A DNA stretch of 64,000 nucleotides, from assembly GCF_047345145.1 (NCBI RefSeq), contig NZ_JBLFER010000001.1:1-64000 (forward strand). The letters are read 5' to 3'. Of the stretch, positions 32,796-40,628 are shown piece by piece (within the stretch, counting starts at the first letter, position 1; each line of letters begins with the position of its first letter). The position numbers and the translations under genes were made by a program. This stretch comes from Maribacter_C sp047345145. Lineage in GTDB: Bacteria; Bacteroidota; Bacteroidia; Flavobacteriales; Flavobacteriaceae. The notes beneath the pieces are model-generated. The model saw only the letters and a list, made by a program, of their open reading frames with translations, searched no databases and had not been told where the DNA came from.

Positions 32796-34031
32796 TTAAG
32801 TATTATTTGAATATTCAATAGGAAGCGTAACTGTAAATGCGCTTCCTTCATTTTCCTTACTTTTAAAAGAAATGCTACCCTTTAGATTTTCTAAATGGCC
32901 TTTGATAATATGGAGTCCAATACCAGTACCACTATTTAACAATGCATTTTCGGCCCTGAAATAGCGTTCGAAAATATGTTTTTGGTCTTTCTCAGGAATT
33001 CCTATTCCCTCATCGATTACTTTGAAAACCACCTTATCTTCTACCAATTCAATTTGCAGGTCAATATCGGTGTCCTCGGATGAATATTTAACTGCATTAT
33101 ATAGCAAGTTTGTCAAAACTAAGGTTACGATTTTTTCATCTTGACGTATTATAATATCCTCAATATTTTGTGGGTAATTGATGTGCTGTCCGCTTTTCAA
33201 AAGCATGTTTGAGTTATACACAACTTCATTAACAACCTTACTCAATGAAAAATCTGAAAATTTGTAAAGTTCTTTCCCTTCCGCTAAGCGCTCAATGGAA
33301 AGAAAGTCGGTCAGAATATTGTTTAAACGCCGAACCTCTCCAATAATCGTTCTTAAATGCTTATCTCTTTTATCTTGCTGCTCTTCTTTTGGGTACTTGC
33401 CAACCAAGGTTGCAGAAGTTAATATTCCACTAAGCGGAGTTTTAAATTCGTGCGAAACTAAGGAGAGGAACTTTGTTTTCAAATCATTCAATTCCCTCTC
33501 TTTTTGGAGTGCGCTTGTTATTTTTTTCTCCGCAGAAACTCTAAGCTTAATTTCTTTTTTCAGTTGAGCGACCGTATCGCGAAGTTCCGTGGTTCTGGTT
33601 TTAATTTTTTTCTCTAGGTCTGCATTAAGTTCCCTAATTTCTTTTTCCTTCTCTTTTATATTGGTTACATCTATGATAAGTGCCATTACATAGTTGCTAC
33701 CATATAATGAGAACGGATTGAGCCCTATTTCCAAAGGAAACTGTTCTTTATTTTTTCGCTGACCATACAATTCCCGTCCTTGAGCCATTCGCCTTTTGCT
33801 CTGCTCCTTATTGTACTTCGTAATATGCTTTTCATGGGATTTATGATAGGAAGCTGGAATCAAAATATCTAGCGGCTTACCCTTTAATTCATCTTCATCA
33901 TAACCAAACATTTCATTGGTTCGGCTGTTAGTAGCAACAATGGTCTGTTCTTCATTAACAACTAAGATACCTTCTGAAACTGCTTCGGATAGTAGGTTGA
34001 AAATATTACTGTTCTTATCAAAAACTTGCAT
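32796..34031 (-). CDS. Cytoplasmic PAS-domain sensor histidine kinase
   Basis: A 411-residue kinase without membrane helices. The PAS domain is at about 12-128. A coiled coil (about 130-190) leads to the HisKA box LSLVSHEFKTPLSGIL (phospho-His about 197) and an ATPase domain with the G-box GTGIGLHIIKGHL. The PAS resembles FixL: His66 and Arg86 lie at the spacing of FixL's heme-binding His200 and ligand-sensing Arg220 (20 residues apart), in a similar SHEKHI ... GRELYGQRK frame. Many heme-free PAS domains share this frame, so oxygen sensing is a hypothesis. The obvious partner is the receiver-CRP protein encoded next. Confidence 0.85.
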   Translation of the reverse strand: MQVFDKNSNIFNLLSEAVSEGILVVNEEQTIVATNSRTNEMFGYDEDELKGKPLDILIPASYHKSHEKHITKYNKEQSKRRMAQGRELYGQRKNKEQFPLEIGLNPFSLYGSNYVMALIIDVTNIKEKEKEIRELNADLEKKIKTRTTELRDTVAQLKKEIKLRVSAEKKITSALQKERELNDLKTKFLSLVSHEFKTPLSGILTSATLVGKYPKEEQQDKRDKHLRTIIGEVRRLNNILTDFLSIERLAEGKELYKFSDFSLSKVVNEVVYNSNMLLKSGQHINYPQNIEDIIIRQDEKIVTLVLTNLLYNAVKYSSEDTDIDLQIELVEDKVVFKVIDEGIGIPEKDQKHIFERYFRAENALLNSGTGIGLHIIKGHLENLKGSISFKSKENEGSAFTVTLPIEYSNNT

Positions 34032-34198
34032 ATTCTAAAGGTAGCTTTTTTACTTTTTTGTTTAAGAGGTGATGCATTTTGTTTTTTAAATTTTAACACT
34101 CTAAAAGTTTTGTATTCACTGTTTTTAATGGCATATCTAAAAATACGCAATCAAATAAATTTTGGTGGAAAGATTAAACAAAATACAAGGAAACGGTA

Positions 34199-34241
34199 TG
34201 ACAAATATCATTTTTAAAAAGGATTGTGACACTTAAATTTG
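34199..34241 (+). promoter_or_regulatory. Fnr/CRP-type box and promoter of the 34263 operon
   Basis: TGACAAATATCA (34199-34210) is centred 29.5 bp from the first T of TAAATTTG (34234-34241), a perfect -7 box. The predicted start near 34244 rules out the in-frame codons at 34239 and 34242 as translation starts. A minus-strand -7 at the mirrored place is poor (AATCTTTC), so control of the kinase gene is doubtful. Confidence 0.62.
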
Positions 34242-34262
34242 ATGTATCTAAAATTCAGAATT

Positions 34263-34529
34263 ATGAAAGCAATAGCTACAATTGAAAACCTAAAATCACA
34301 AGATTCAAAATACTGTATTGTTCGTAATCTAAGTCGTATCCTTGACCTTCGCATATTGGACATTGATTTAGAAAAAAGAACTATCCATCTGATTTACGAT
34401 AGTATCCTTGCTTTTGAAAAAGCCAAAAGAGAGCTTTTAAGCATTGGATATCCCATTACGTATTGTAAATACCAAGAACCAGACGCAACATGGCAACCGG
34501 TTAGAGTGAATAGCGTATTAACACTCTAA
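34263..34529 (+). CDS. Small ferredoxin-fold protein, HMA-like without CxxC
   Basis: An 88-residue soluble protein. The pattern CIVRNLSRILDLRILDIDLEKRTIHLIYDS ... AKRELLSIGYPI follows the strand/helix order and the closing GY of heavy-metal-associated domains, but the metal-binding CxxC is missing; only isolated Cys are present. It may be a regulatory or protein-binding relic of the fold. It starts 19 nt after the predicted transcription start and is followed 10 bp later by the TerB-like gene. Confidence 0.6.
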   Translation: MKAIATIENLKSQDSKYCIVRNLSRILDLRILDIDLEKRTIHLIYDSILAFEKAKRELLSIGYPITYCKYQEPDATWQPVRVNSVLTL

Positions 34530-34539
34530 ATCAACTCAC

Positions 34540-34944
34540 ATGATGTTACCAAGCGAAAAAATAGGAAATGAATTTTATCAAAGTTTAGGAAAGCTTTTTT
34601 ACGCAGTTGCTATGGCCGACAAGAATGTTCGTCCTATAGAAATTGAAAGATTAAAGGAGGATGTTCAAAAGTATTGGTTGCCCGTAGATGCCATTGAAGA
34701 TGAGTTTGGGACTGATGCAGGCTATCAAATAGAAATTGTATTTGATTGGCTGCAGCAAGAAGAGAAAGAAGGGAACACTTACTTTCAAGAGTTTGTTGAC
34801 TTTTACAAAGAGCATCCTGGTAAATTCACTAAAGCAATCAAACAATTGATATTTAAAACTGCAGATGATATTGCTTCGTCTTTTGCAAATAAAAATAAGT
34901 CGGAATTGATTCTTTTGGCTAAACTGAAATTGCTAATGCAATAG
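34540..34944 (+). CDS. Helical protein, possibly TerB-like
   Basis: A 134-residue all-helical acidic protein. The N-terminal FYQSLGKLFYAVAMADKNVR ... EIERLKEDVQKYW recalls the TerB/tellurite-resistance fold, whose members have a helix followed by an acidic D.K.. loop and a second long helix. No catalytic motif is visible, and I am not sure of the family. It is the second gene of an Fnr-boxed operon and is closed by a strong terminator. Confidence 0.6.
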   Translation: MMLPSEKIGNEFYQSLGKLFYAVAMADKNVRPIEIERLKEDVQKYWLPVDAIEDEFGTDAGYQIEIVFDWLQQEEKEGNTYFQEFVDFYKEHPGKFTKAIKQLIFKTADDIASSFANKNKSELILLAKLKLLMQ

Positions 34945-34965
34945 TACCTTGGTTGGTTAATGAGG

Positions 34966-35010
34966 AAAATCCCCAAAGGTTATCTACTGGTTTACCCGAG
35001 GGGATTTTTT
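34966..35010. terminator. Bidirectional terminator
   Basis: AAAATCCCC (34966-34974) pairs with GGGGATTTT (35000-35008), followed by T-run residues on the plus side and preceded by A residues on the other. It lies between the convergent TerB-like gene and hpf. Confidence 0.7.
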
Positions 35011-35024
35011 ATTGATTGCTATTT

Positions 35025-35324
35025 TTAGTGATTTAGGAAAACCTCTTTTCGTTTTTTCAATTGTTTCTCCAAATCTTGAATCGATGAAATAGCAGCTTTC
35101 TCAAAATGTTCTTCATTTGATTTGGCAAAAATACGCGGTCCGGGTGCGCTTAATTCAATCTCACATATCTTGCCTTTTTTAGTAGGGTCATTCTCCAACT
35201 TAAAGTGAACTTGCGCCCGTATGACCCAATCGTATTTGCTGGCTAATTTATTCAGTTTTTTGGTTATAAAAGCGTTCATGCTCTCGCTTGTAGGCATCTG
35301 AACGTATTGAATGTCAATCTTCAT
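35025..35324 (-). CDS. hpf: Ribosome hibernation-promoting factor (HPF/RaiA, short form)
   Basis: A 99-residue single-domain HPF/YfiA protein: MKIDIQYVQMPTSESMNAFI, then KLNKLASKYDWVIRAQVHFKL, an EIELSAPGPRIFAKSNEEHF segment, and the helical end. It binds the 30S decoding centre and silences ribosomes. The short form without the C-terminal dimerisation domain is normal in many bacteria. It has its own Fnr-type box, which predicts ribosome hibernation in low oxygen. Confidence 0.88.
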   Translation of the reverse strand: MKIDIQYVQMPTSESMNAFITKKLNKLASKYDWVIRAQVHFKLENDPTKKGKICEIELSAPGPRIFAKSNEEHFEKAAISSIQDLEKQLKKRKEVFLNH

Positions 35325-35353
35325 ATGAATAGGGTTTTAAGGGTTTATTCATG

Positions 35354-35427
35354 TAAAGGTATATTCAACTTTTTTCAATTTGCATGACAAATATCATTTT
35401 GAAAAATAAGGAGGAATACTATTTTCA
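35354..35427. promoter_or_regulatory. Shared Fnr/CRP-type box between hpf and the 35450 gene
   Basis: TGACAAATATCA (35385-35396) is centred 29.5 bp from the minus-strand -7 box TACCTTTA (35361-35354), and also 29.5 bp from a weaker plus-strand TATTTTCA (35420-35427). The resulting leaders are about 27 nt for hpf and 20 nt for the gene at 35450. Confidence 0.6.
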
Positions 35428-35449
35428 AATTCAATTTAAAAATAGCGTC

Positions 35450-36073
35450 ATGAAGAAAAATATATGGATTGTTCTGCTTTTGTTTTTTCCACTAATTGCC
35501 ATTTCGCAACTTACAGAAATAGATGAAATAGCACCTTTTAGTGAAGAATTGGCAGCCGTTAGAAAAGGAAATCAATGGGGCTTTATTGATAAAGATGGAG
35601 TATTGGTAATTGACTTTAGAGATGATTTGGTTTGGAATGCAGAGGCCGATACTTCTGCTTATGGAATAAAAGGGATTCGTCAGCCTAGCTTTCAGAATGG
35701 GAGGTGTATGGTAAAAACGATTATTGAGGACATACCCGTTTATGGTTTTATAGATACAATGGGTAAATTGGTAGTCGAGCATAAATTCTTGAATGTGAAT
35801 CCGTTTGATGATAAGTATACCACGGGTATTATTTACGAAAAGGTATTCCAGGGAAAAAATGAGATTAAATTAGATGTGTATAAGTATAAGTTCCATGAGG
35901 TCGTTATGGATACTTCGGGAGAAATTCACGAATATCTTCTGCAACCAGAAAACATTCAAATGCGTAAATCGCGATATGAACTCCCGTGGCTGCGAAGCAA
36001 ATTGATTGCTAAAAACTTGATAGCTATACGAGGGAATGATAACCAACTTGAGATACATAAGCTAGATTTATAG
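35450..36073 (+). CDS. WG-repeat exported protein
   Basis: A 207-residue protein with a signal peptide (MKKNIWIVLLLFFPLIAISQ). The start is taken at 35450 because the predicted transcription start (about 35430) excludes the in-frame codon at 35384. It contains WG-type repeats: AVRKGNQWGFIDKDGVLVI at about 37-55 and VYGFIDTMGKLVVEHKF at about 108-124. WG/KWG repeats form a beta-propeller-like periplasmic or surface fold with no fixed function. Confidence 0.72.
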   Translation: MKKNIWIVLLLFFPLIAISQLTEIDEIAPFSEELAAVRKGNQWGFIDKDGVLVIDFRDDLVWNAEADTSAYGIKGIRQPSFQNGRCMVKTIIEDIPVYGFIDTMGKLVVEHKFLNVNPFDDKYTTGIIYEKVFQGKNEIKLDVYKYKFHEVVMDTSGEIHEYLLQPENIQMRKSRYELPWLRSKLIAKNLIAIRGNDNQLEIHKLDL

Positions 36074-36218
36074 AATTAGCTTGTGTCAATGGTTGCGGTG
36101 GATGTCGTATAAAACTTTTTTAAGTTTTTAACTTACATCAGGTTTTGAATGATTTTCTTTGGCAGTTCAACAATCAAAACTATTGAACTCATCCAATAGC
36201 TCCGACTCAACAAGGATA

Positions 36219-36581
36219 TTACAACCTGCTTAGCTCACCTGATTTAAGTGCATTTTGAGCATCTGCCGTGACTTTGCCGTGACTATTAAAAAACTTTCCT
36301 CCATTGACCTTTTTTATTTCTATCTGTAATGTACCGTCTCTTTTTTCTTTTAAAGAAGTTACTATCACCTTGCTTCCCACAACTTTTTTGTAATTGACGA
36401 TTCCTCCTCTCTTGATTATAAAATTAGGTCTTGGAAAATAAATGTATTTGTACTTTGACGCCTCAGCAGGACCTATTTTAAGTATATCACCTACTTCTAT
36501 TTCAGTGTTGCGTTCTGCTTCTTGTGCATTAGAACCTATATAAATAAATACGAATAGAACTACTAGGAATACTCTTTTCAT
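36219..36581 (-). CDS. Exported protein of unknown function
   Basis: A 120-residue protein with a clear signal peptide (MKRVFLVVLFVFIYIGSNAQ). The mature part has short beta-strand-like segments (EIEVGDILKIGPAEASKY, YIYFPRPNFIIKRGGI, GSKVIVTSLKEK). I do not recognise the family. It lies 41 bp downstream of the DUF302 gene in the same direction and is probably co-transcribed with it. Confidence 0.65.
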   Translation of the reverse strand: MKRVFLVVLFVFIYIGSNAQEAERNTEIEVGDILKIGPAEASKYKYIYFPRPNFIIKRGGIVNYKKVVGSKVIVTSLKEKRDGTLQIEIKKVNGGKFFNSHGKVTADAQNALKSGELSRL

Positions 36582-36622
36582 AACAGCATATTTAAAGTTT
36601 ATAAATAATTTTCAATGAAGAC

Positions 36623-37024
36623 TTAATGATTCATATGAATGTCTTCGATAACCCTTTTGAGTTTTTCGCTTACTTCATCCGCGATTCCCATAAGGTCTTG
36701 ATTGATTACTGCTTGCATTGATGCAATGGGGTCTACCGCCGACACTTCAATAAAACCATCTTCTTTTTCTTGTACAATGACATTACAAGGCAACATGGTG
36801 CCAATGTTGTCTTCGGCCAATAAAGCCTTGTACGCAAAATCTGGATTGCAAGCTCCTAAGATTTTATAGTTATGGAAATCAACATCCAATTTCTTTTTTA
36901 AAATTGCCTTGATATCGATTTCGGTTAATACTCCAAATCCCCCTTTTTTCAAGGCTTCCGTAGTTTTTAAAATAGCTTCATTAAAAGAGAGACCGTCAAG
37001 TAATGTGTTATGATAATATGTCAT
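36623..37024 (-). CDS. DUF302 family protein
   Basis: A 133-residue cytoplasmic DUF302 protein: MTYYHNTLLDGLSFNEAI, FGVLTEIDIKAILKKKLDVD, YKILGACNPDFAYKALLAE, then IGTMLPCNVIVQE. I start at the ATG at 37024, which matches the family. The in-frame starts at 37066 and 37156 would put a perfect hairpin inside the coding region. DUF302 proteins are widespread, dimeric and functionally unclear; the conserved Cys and the PCNV segment suggest ligand or sulfur chemistry. The predicted transcript has an unusually long leader (about 227 nt). Confidence 0.82.
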   Translation of the reverse strand: MTYYHNTLLDGLSFNEAILKTTEALKKGGFGVLTEIDIKAILKKKLDVDFHNYKILGACNPDFAYKALLAEDNIGTMLPCNVIVQEKEDGFIEVSAVDPIASMQAVINQDLMGIADEVSEKLKRVIEDIHMNH

Positions 37025-37055
37025 ACCGAATTGTATTTGAGAATGAGTTAAAATA

Positions 37056-37086
37056 GAAACAGGCATACTTGTGGTATGCCTGTTTC
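37056..37086 (-). promoter_or_regulatory. Perfect 13-bp inverted repeat in the DUF302 leader
   Basis: GAAACAGGCATAC (37056-37068) and GTATGCCTGTTTC (37074-37086) are perfect complements around a 5-base loop. The repeat ends 32 bases before the DUF302 ATG, inside the long leader predicted from the promoter at 37261-37254. It could be an mRNA hairpin acting on translation, a protein-binding palindrome, or an attenuator. The T-rich sequence after it on the minus strand (TATTTT) is weak for termination. Confidence 0.55.
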
Positions 37087-37253
37087 CTTTAGATGATAAA
37101 CTACATCGTGGACGCTTTTCCTTGTATAAGCTAACACAAAACACAAAGAAGCTCAATGCTGTTTAACACCTCTGTTCCAAGATTTTTTTAGCCCCCACCA
37201 AGTAGAAATCTGGAACTCATATTTTCAAAGAACACTTTAATAGTTTAATACAG

Positions 37254-37296
37254 CAAAGGTATCATAGGTCTCAACTTTATAAAATGATATTTATCA
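37254..37296 (-). promoter_or_regulatory. Fnr/CRP-type box and promoter of the DUF302 gene
   Basis: TGATATTTATCA (37285-37296), a perfect palindrome, is centred 29.5 bp from the first T of the minus-strand -7 box TACCTTTG (37261-37254), a perfect TAnnTTTG. Confidence 0.65.
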
Positions 37297-37340
37297 GTTC
37301 AGCGATTTTTTCAGTAATTAAAATTCGCACATAGCTTATT

Positions 37341-38135
37341 TCATTCCAAAATATAATCTGTTATGGTTGACTGATAGTATTCGAACCCCCCATCTTTTAA
37401 ATTCCAAATGGCTCTCATTTTTGTTGGGATTAAAAGCTCGTTCATTGTTTTATATTCTTCTGCAATTCCTGTAAAACCCTCTAAGGTTTCGTTCATATAT
37501 CTTTTTGCTTCAAAACGAGATATGAGGCCTTCGTTGTTGAAGTAAAAGATTCCTTCTGCTTGTGTACCGTTTATTTTGACTTTTGCCTTTAAGCTGTTTT
37601 CATTTAGTACTTCCCAATTAATATCTTCACTTAAAAATCCAACAGGATAAAAAATCAATTCTCCTAAGCATCGGGCTAGTGCACTTTCATCGGTTTTAGA
37701 ACCATCAGATATGGCAATATTCTTTAATCCAAAGAGATTTACTTTTACTTCTCCCTTTCCAGCAATGCTTTTATCCCTTATAAATAGAGGATAGGACTGG
37801 GCACTCCAAATAAAGCTGGGAGAACTAGCAGTCATATATTGTACGGCCCTAAAGTTGGTCCATCCTTTTTCTTGGGTTGTTTTTATTCTGCCTTGCTGTT
37901 TGAAGGTGACATGTCCGTTTTTGTTTTTTCCTAATACTCCAACTTTCTTTAAATAATTTTTCAAAGGACTGGGTAAATCCTTGAAATCATCCTCCGTAAT
38001 TCTAATTTGGCTTTTTCCGTAATGTTTGAAAAGGGTATCTTTTTCTTTGGACACGGAATCTTGAAATCGATAAAATCCGAAGAAAAGTAGGAAAGCTAGA
38101 AAGACGATGATGAAAATGATGATATAGGTTTTCAT
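37341..38135 (-). CDS. Membrane-anchored DUF6544/DUF6920-like protein
   Basis: A 264-residue protein with one N-terminal membrane helix (about 3-24) and a large exported domain. Motifs include DLPSPLKNYLKKVGVLGK (about 52-69), a GRIKTTQEKGWTNFRAVQY segment and LGELIFYPVGFLSEDINWE. This fits a family I recall as DUF6544 (or DUF6920), though I am unsure of the number. No function is known. It is monocistronic with its own Fnr-type box and a 39-nt predicted leader, and is divergent from hemN. Confidence 0.68.
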   Translation of the reverse strand: MKTYIIIFIIVFLAFLLFFGFYRFQDSVSKEKDTLFKHYGKSQIRITEDDFKDLPSPLKNYLKKVGVLGKNKNGHVTFKQQGRIKTTQEKGWTNFRAVQYMTASSPSFIWSAQSYPLFIRDKSIAGKGEVKVNLFGLKNIAISDGSKTDESALARCLGELIFYPVGFLSEDINWEVLNENSLKAKVKINGTQAEGIFYFNNEGLISRFEAKRYMNETLEGFTGIAEEYKTMNELLIPTKMRAIWNLKDGGFEYYQSTITDYILE

Positions 38136-38176
38136 GACTTTATATTGTAGATAACTCGTGAGTATAATTTATGGCT

Positions 38177-38219
38177 CAAATCTAGACGGAAACCTTAATT
38201 GGTAAAATGATAGATATCA
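38177..38219 (-). promoter_or_regulatory. Fnr/CRP-type box and promoter of the 38135 gene
   Basis: TGATAGATATCA (38208-38219) is centred 29.5 bp from the first T of the minus-strand -7 box TAGATTTG (38184-38177), a perfect match to TAnnTTTG. A separate box serves the divergent hemN. Confidence 0.65.
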
Positions 38220-38243
38220 TTATGAATCGGTGATAGGATAACA

Positions 38244-38286
38244 TGACATAAATCATATTCTAGGATTGCCAAGCACAATAGCTTTG
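38244..38286 (+). promoter_or_regulatory. Fnr/CRP-type box and promoter of hemN
   Basis: TGACATAAATCA (38244-38255) is centred 29.5 bp from the first T of TAGCTTTG (38279-38286), a perfect -7 box. The predicted start near 38289 gives a 16-nt leader to the ATG at 38305. hemN is a classical Fnr/FixK target in other bacteria, which supports the regulon assignment. Confidence 0.7.
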
Positions 38287-38304
38287 TATGAAACCAGAAT
38301 TTTT

Positions 38305-39666
38305 ATGTGCAGTATTGTTCAAAAGTATAATGTTCCCGGACCACGATATACAAGTTATCCAACAGTTCCTTATTGGAATTTGGATACTTTTTCGGGTAAG
38401 AAATGGGAAGCCACGGTGAAGAAAAGCTTTAATTTTAGTAATTCCGTAGAAGGCATTAGTCTATATATTCATCTCCCTTTTTGCGAAAGCATGTGCACCT
38501 TTTGCGGTTGCCATAAGCGTATTACCAAACGACATGATGTTGAGCTGCCTTATTTGAGGTCTATTCTCAAAGAGTGGGAATTATATCGCAATCTTTTCAT
38601 TGAAAAGCCTGTGATTAAAGAACTGCATCTTGGTGGAGGTACACCAACGTTTTTCTCTCCTGAGAACTTGAAGTTTTTAATTAATGGAATTCTGAGATGG
38701 GCTGACAAAGCCGAGGCTTATGAGTTTAGTTTTGAAGGGCATCCAAACAATACCACCTTCGAACATTTAAAAGCATTGTATGAAGTTGGTTTTAGGAGGG
38801 TCAGTTATGGAGTTCAGGATTACAATGAAACCGTTCAAAAAGCAATTCATCGTGTACAACCCTTTGAAAATGTAAAAAAAGTAACACAATGGGCTCGTGA
38901 AATCGGGTATACTTCCGTTGGACATGATATAATCTTCGGATTGCCTTTTCAGACTTTGACCCATGTTGAAGAAACCATTTTGAAGACCAAGGAACTGATG
39001 CCAGACCGACTAGCATTTTATAGTTACGCTCATGTTCCTTGGATAAAAGGTAACGGACAACGAGGATATAAAGATGCCGACTTACCATCCGCGGATGAAA
39101 AAAGGATGCAATACGAAAAGGGGAAGGCTTTACTTGCAGAAGTTGGCTACGAAGAAATCGGAATGGACCATTTCGCTCTTACAGCAGATAGCTTGTATAA
39201 ATCGATGCAAGCTGGAACTCTGCACCGAAATTTTATGGGATACACTGCTTCAAAGACTCACCTGATGGTAGGTCTGGGAGCATCTAGTATAAGTGATAGC
39301 TGGTACGGTTTTGCCCAAAACGTGAAGAGTTTAGAAGAATATCAACACCTGGTTGAAAATGATATCATCCCAATTTTCAGAGGACATATATTGACGGAAG
39401 AAGACGAAATCATCCGCAGACATATTTTGAACTTGATGTGCAATTTTGAAACCTCATGGAGCAAGTGGAAATTGTATTTTCCAGAGATGGAACAAGTTAT
39501 AGAACGCTTATATGAAATGGAATCTGATGGATTAGTTACAATAGCTCAGAACAAAATTAAAATAACTGAACAAGGGAAACCTTTCGTCCGTAATATCTGT
39601 ATGGCATTTGATTTGTTATTGCAAAGAAAAGCCCCAGAAACAAAGTTGTTTTCAATGACCATTTAA
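38305..39666 (+). CDS. hemN: Oxygen-independent coproporphyrinogen III oxidase HemN
   Basis: A 453-residue radical-SAM enzyme that makes protoporphyrinogen IX for heme without oxygen. It opens MCSIVQKYNVPGPRYTSYPT and has the cluster motif CESMCTFCGC at about 56-65 (CxxxCxxCxC, the HemN signature), the SAM-binding GGGTPTF at about 113-119, and the C-terminal HemN domain. I start at the ATG at 38305, downstream of the predicted transcription start; the in-frame TTG at 38266 lies within the promoter. The enzyme supports heme supply for the cbb3 oxidase in low oxygen. Confidence 0.93.
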   Translation: MCSIVQKYNVPGPRYTSYPTVPYWNLDTFSGKKWEATVKKSFNFSNSVEGISLYIHLPFCESMCTFCGCHKRITKRHDVELPYLRSILKEWELYRNLFIEKPVIKELHLGGGTPTFFSPENLKFLINGILRWADKAEAYEFSFEGHPNNTTFEHLKALYEVGFRRVSYGVQDYNETVQKAIHRVQPFENVKKVTQWAREIGYTSVGHDIIFGLPFQTLTHVEETILKTKELMPDRLAFYSYAHVPWIKGNGQRGYKDADLPSADEKRMQYEKGKALLAEVGYEEIGMDHFALTADSLYKSMQAGTLHRNFMGYTASKTHLMVGLGASSISDSWYGFAQNVKSLEEYQHLVENDIIPIFRGHILTEEDEIIRRHILNLMCNFETSWSKWKLYFPEMEQVIERLYEMESDGLVTIAQNKIKITEQGKPFVRNICMAFDLLLQRKAPETKLFSMTI

Positions 39667-39681
39667 AGAAGCTGTCGGTTT

Positions 39682-39710
39682 AACAGATTCCCGCCTTCGC
39701 GGGAATGACA
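39682..39710. repeat. REP-like palindrome
   Basis: AACAGATTCCCGCCTTCGCG followed by GGAATGACA, a near-perfect hairpin, is in inverse orientation to the copy at 42307-42335. It lies in the 60-bp gap between hemN and the Usp gene and may separate their mRNA levels. Confidence 0.6.
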
Positions 39711-39726
39711 TTAAATATTTTTAATT

Positions 39727-40551
39727 ATGAAAAAAATAATTGTACCCGTTGATTTTTCAGAACAATCAAAATTTGCCATAAAAGCTGCCTCAGCTCTAGC
39801 AAAGAAACATGATGCAGAAATTTTAGCATTGCATATGCTTGAATTGAACCAAGCCATGATTACCTCTACGGAAGGGTTTCATCCTGAGCAAACGGTTTTT
39901 TTAATCAAATTGGCAGAAAAGCGATTCAAGGAATTTTTAGATAGACCTTGTCTTGAGGGACTCAAAGTAACGCCAATCATTAAACATTATAAAGTCTTTA
40001 GCGAGGTCAACGAAGTAGCTAAACAAAATGGCGCGGATTTAATAGTAATGGGTTCGCATGGTACAGATGGACTCAAAGAAATATTCGTAGGCTCTAACGC
40101 TGAAAGAGTCGTAAGAAATGCAGATATACCTGTCATAGTAGTCAAAGAAGATTTAAAAGATTTTAAAGTGGAGCGGTTCGCGTTTGCTTGTGATTTCAAA
40201 GATGATAGTCTAATGGCTTTTCAGAAAGCAAAGAGTTTTGCTGAAATGTTGTCTGCCGAACTTGAATTAGTCTATATCAACACTCCAGGAGATAATTTCC
40301 TGAGCAATAAAGATGCTTACGAGCAAATCAACGATTTTTTGACTAAGGCGAACGCAGGTCAGCAGGTGGAGATTTACAATGATTATAGTGTCGAAAAAGG
40401 TATTTTAAATTATAGTGAAAGTATTTTGGTAGACATGATCGGTATACCTACTCATGGTCGAAAAGGACTATCTCATTTCTTTATGGGAAGTATAGGTGAA
40501 GATGTTGCTAATCATTCTAAAATACCTGTAGTGACTTTTAAAATCAGCTAG
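39727..40551 (+). CDS. Tandem-domain universal stress protein (Usp 6)
   Basis: A 274-residue two-domain UspA protein. It begins MKKIIVPVDFSEQSKFAIKA, with the loop GSHGTDGLKEIFVGSNAERV (about 112-131) in domain 1. Domain 2 begins FAFACDFKDDSLMAF and ends with a second, partly kept loop PTHGRKGLSHFFMGSIGED. It looks closer to general UspA than the other copies, and the kept second loop is unusual here. It has no Fnr-type box of its own and is probably read through from hemN. Confidence 0.86.
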   Translation: MKKIIVPVDFSEQSKFAIKAASALAKKHDAEILALHMLELNQAMITSTEGFHPEQTVFLIKLAEKRFKEFLDRPCLEGLKVTPIIKHYKVFSEVNEVAKQNGADLIVMGSHGTDGLKEIFVGSNAERVVRNADIPVIVVKEDLKDFKVERFAFACDFKDDSLMAFQKAKSFAEMLSAELELVYINTPGDNFLSNKDAYEQINDFLTKANAGQQVEIYNDYSVEKGILNYSESILVDMIGIPTHGRKGLSHFFMGSIGEDVANHSKIPVVTFKIS

Positions 40552-40574
40552 TGTTAAAAGTTGTTTCGGGGCTA

Positions 40575-40611
40575 AAAGGGAATCTTTGGGGGAAGATTCC
40601 CTTTCTTCTTT
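40575..40611. terminator. Bidirectional terminator
   Basis: AAAGGGAATCTT (40575-40586) and AAGATTCCCTTT (40593-40604) are perfect complements around a G-rich loop, with a T-rich tail. It closes the hemN/Usp unit and, on the other strand, the long cbb3 operon. Confidence 0.75.
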
Positions 40612-40628
40612 TGCATATAAATTGAAAG

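Noticed and set aside
34168..34210. Control of the PAS kinase gene by the box at 34199
   Set aside because: At the mirrored 29.5-bp position the -7 sequence is only AATCTTTC (two or more mismatches), and the leader would exceed 130 nt; not claimed.
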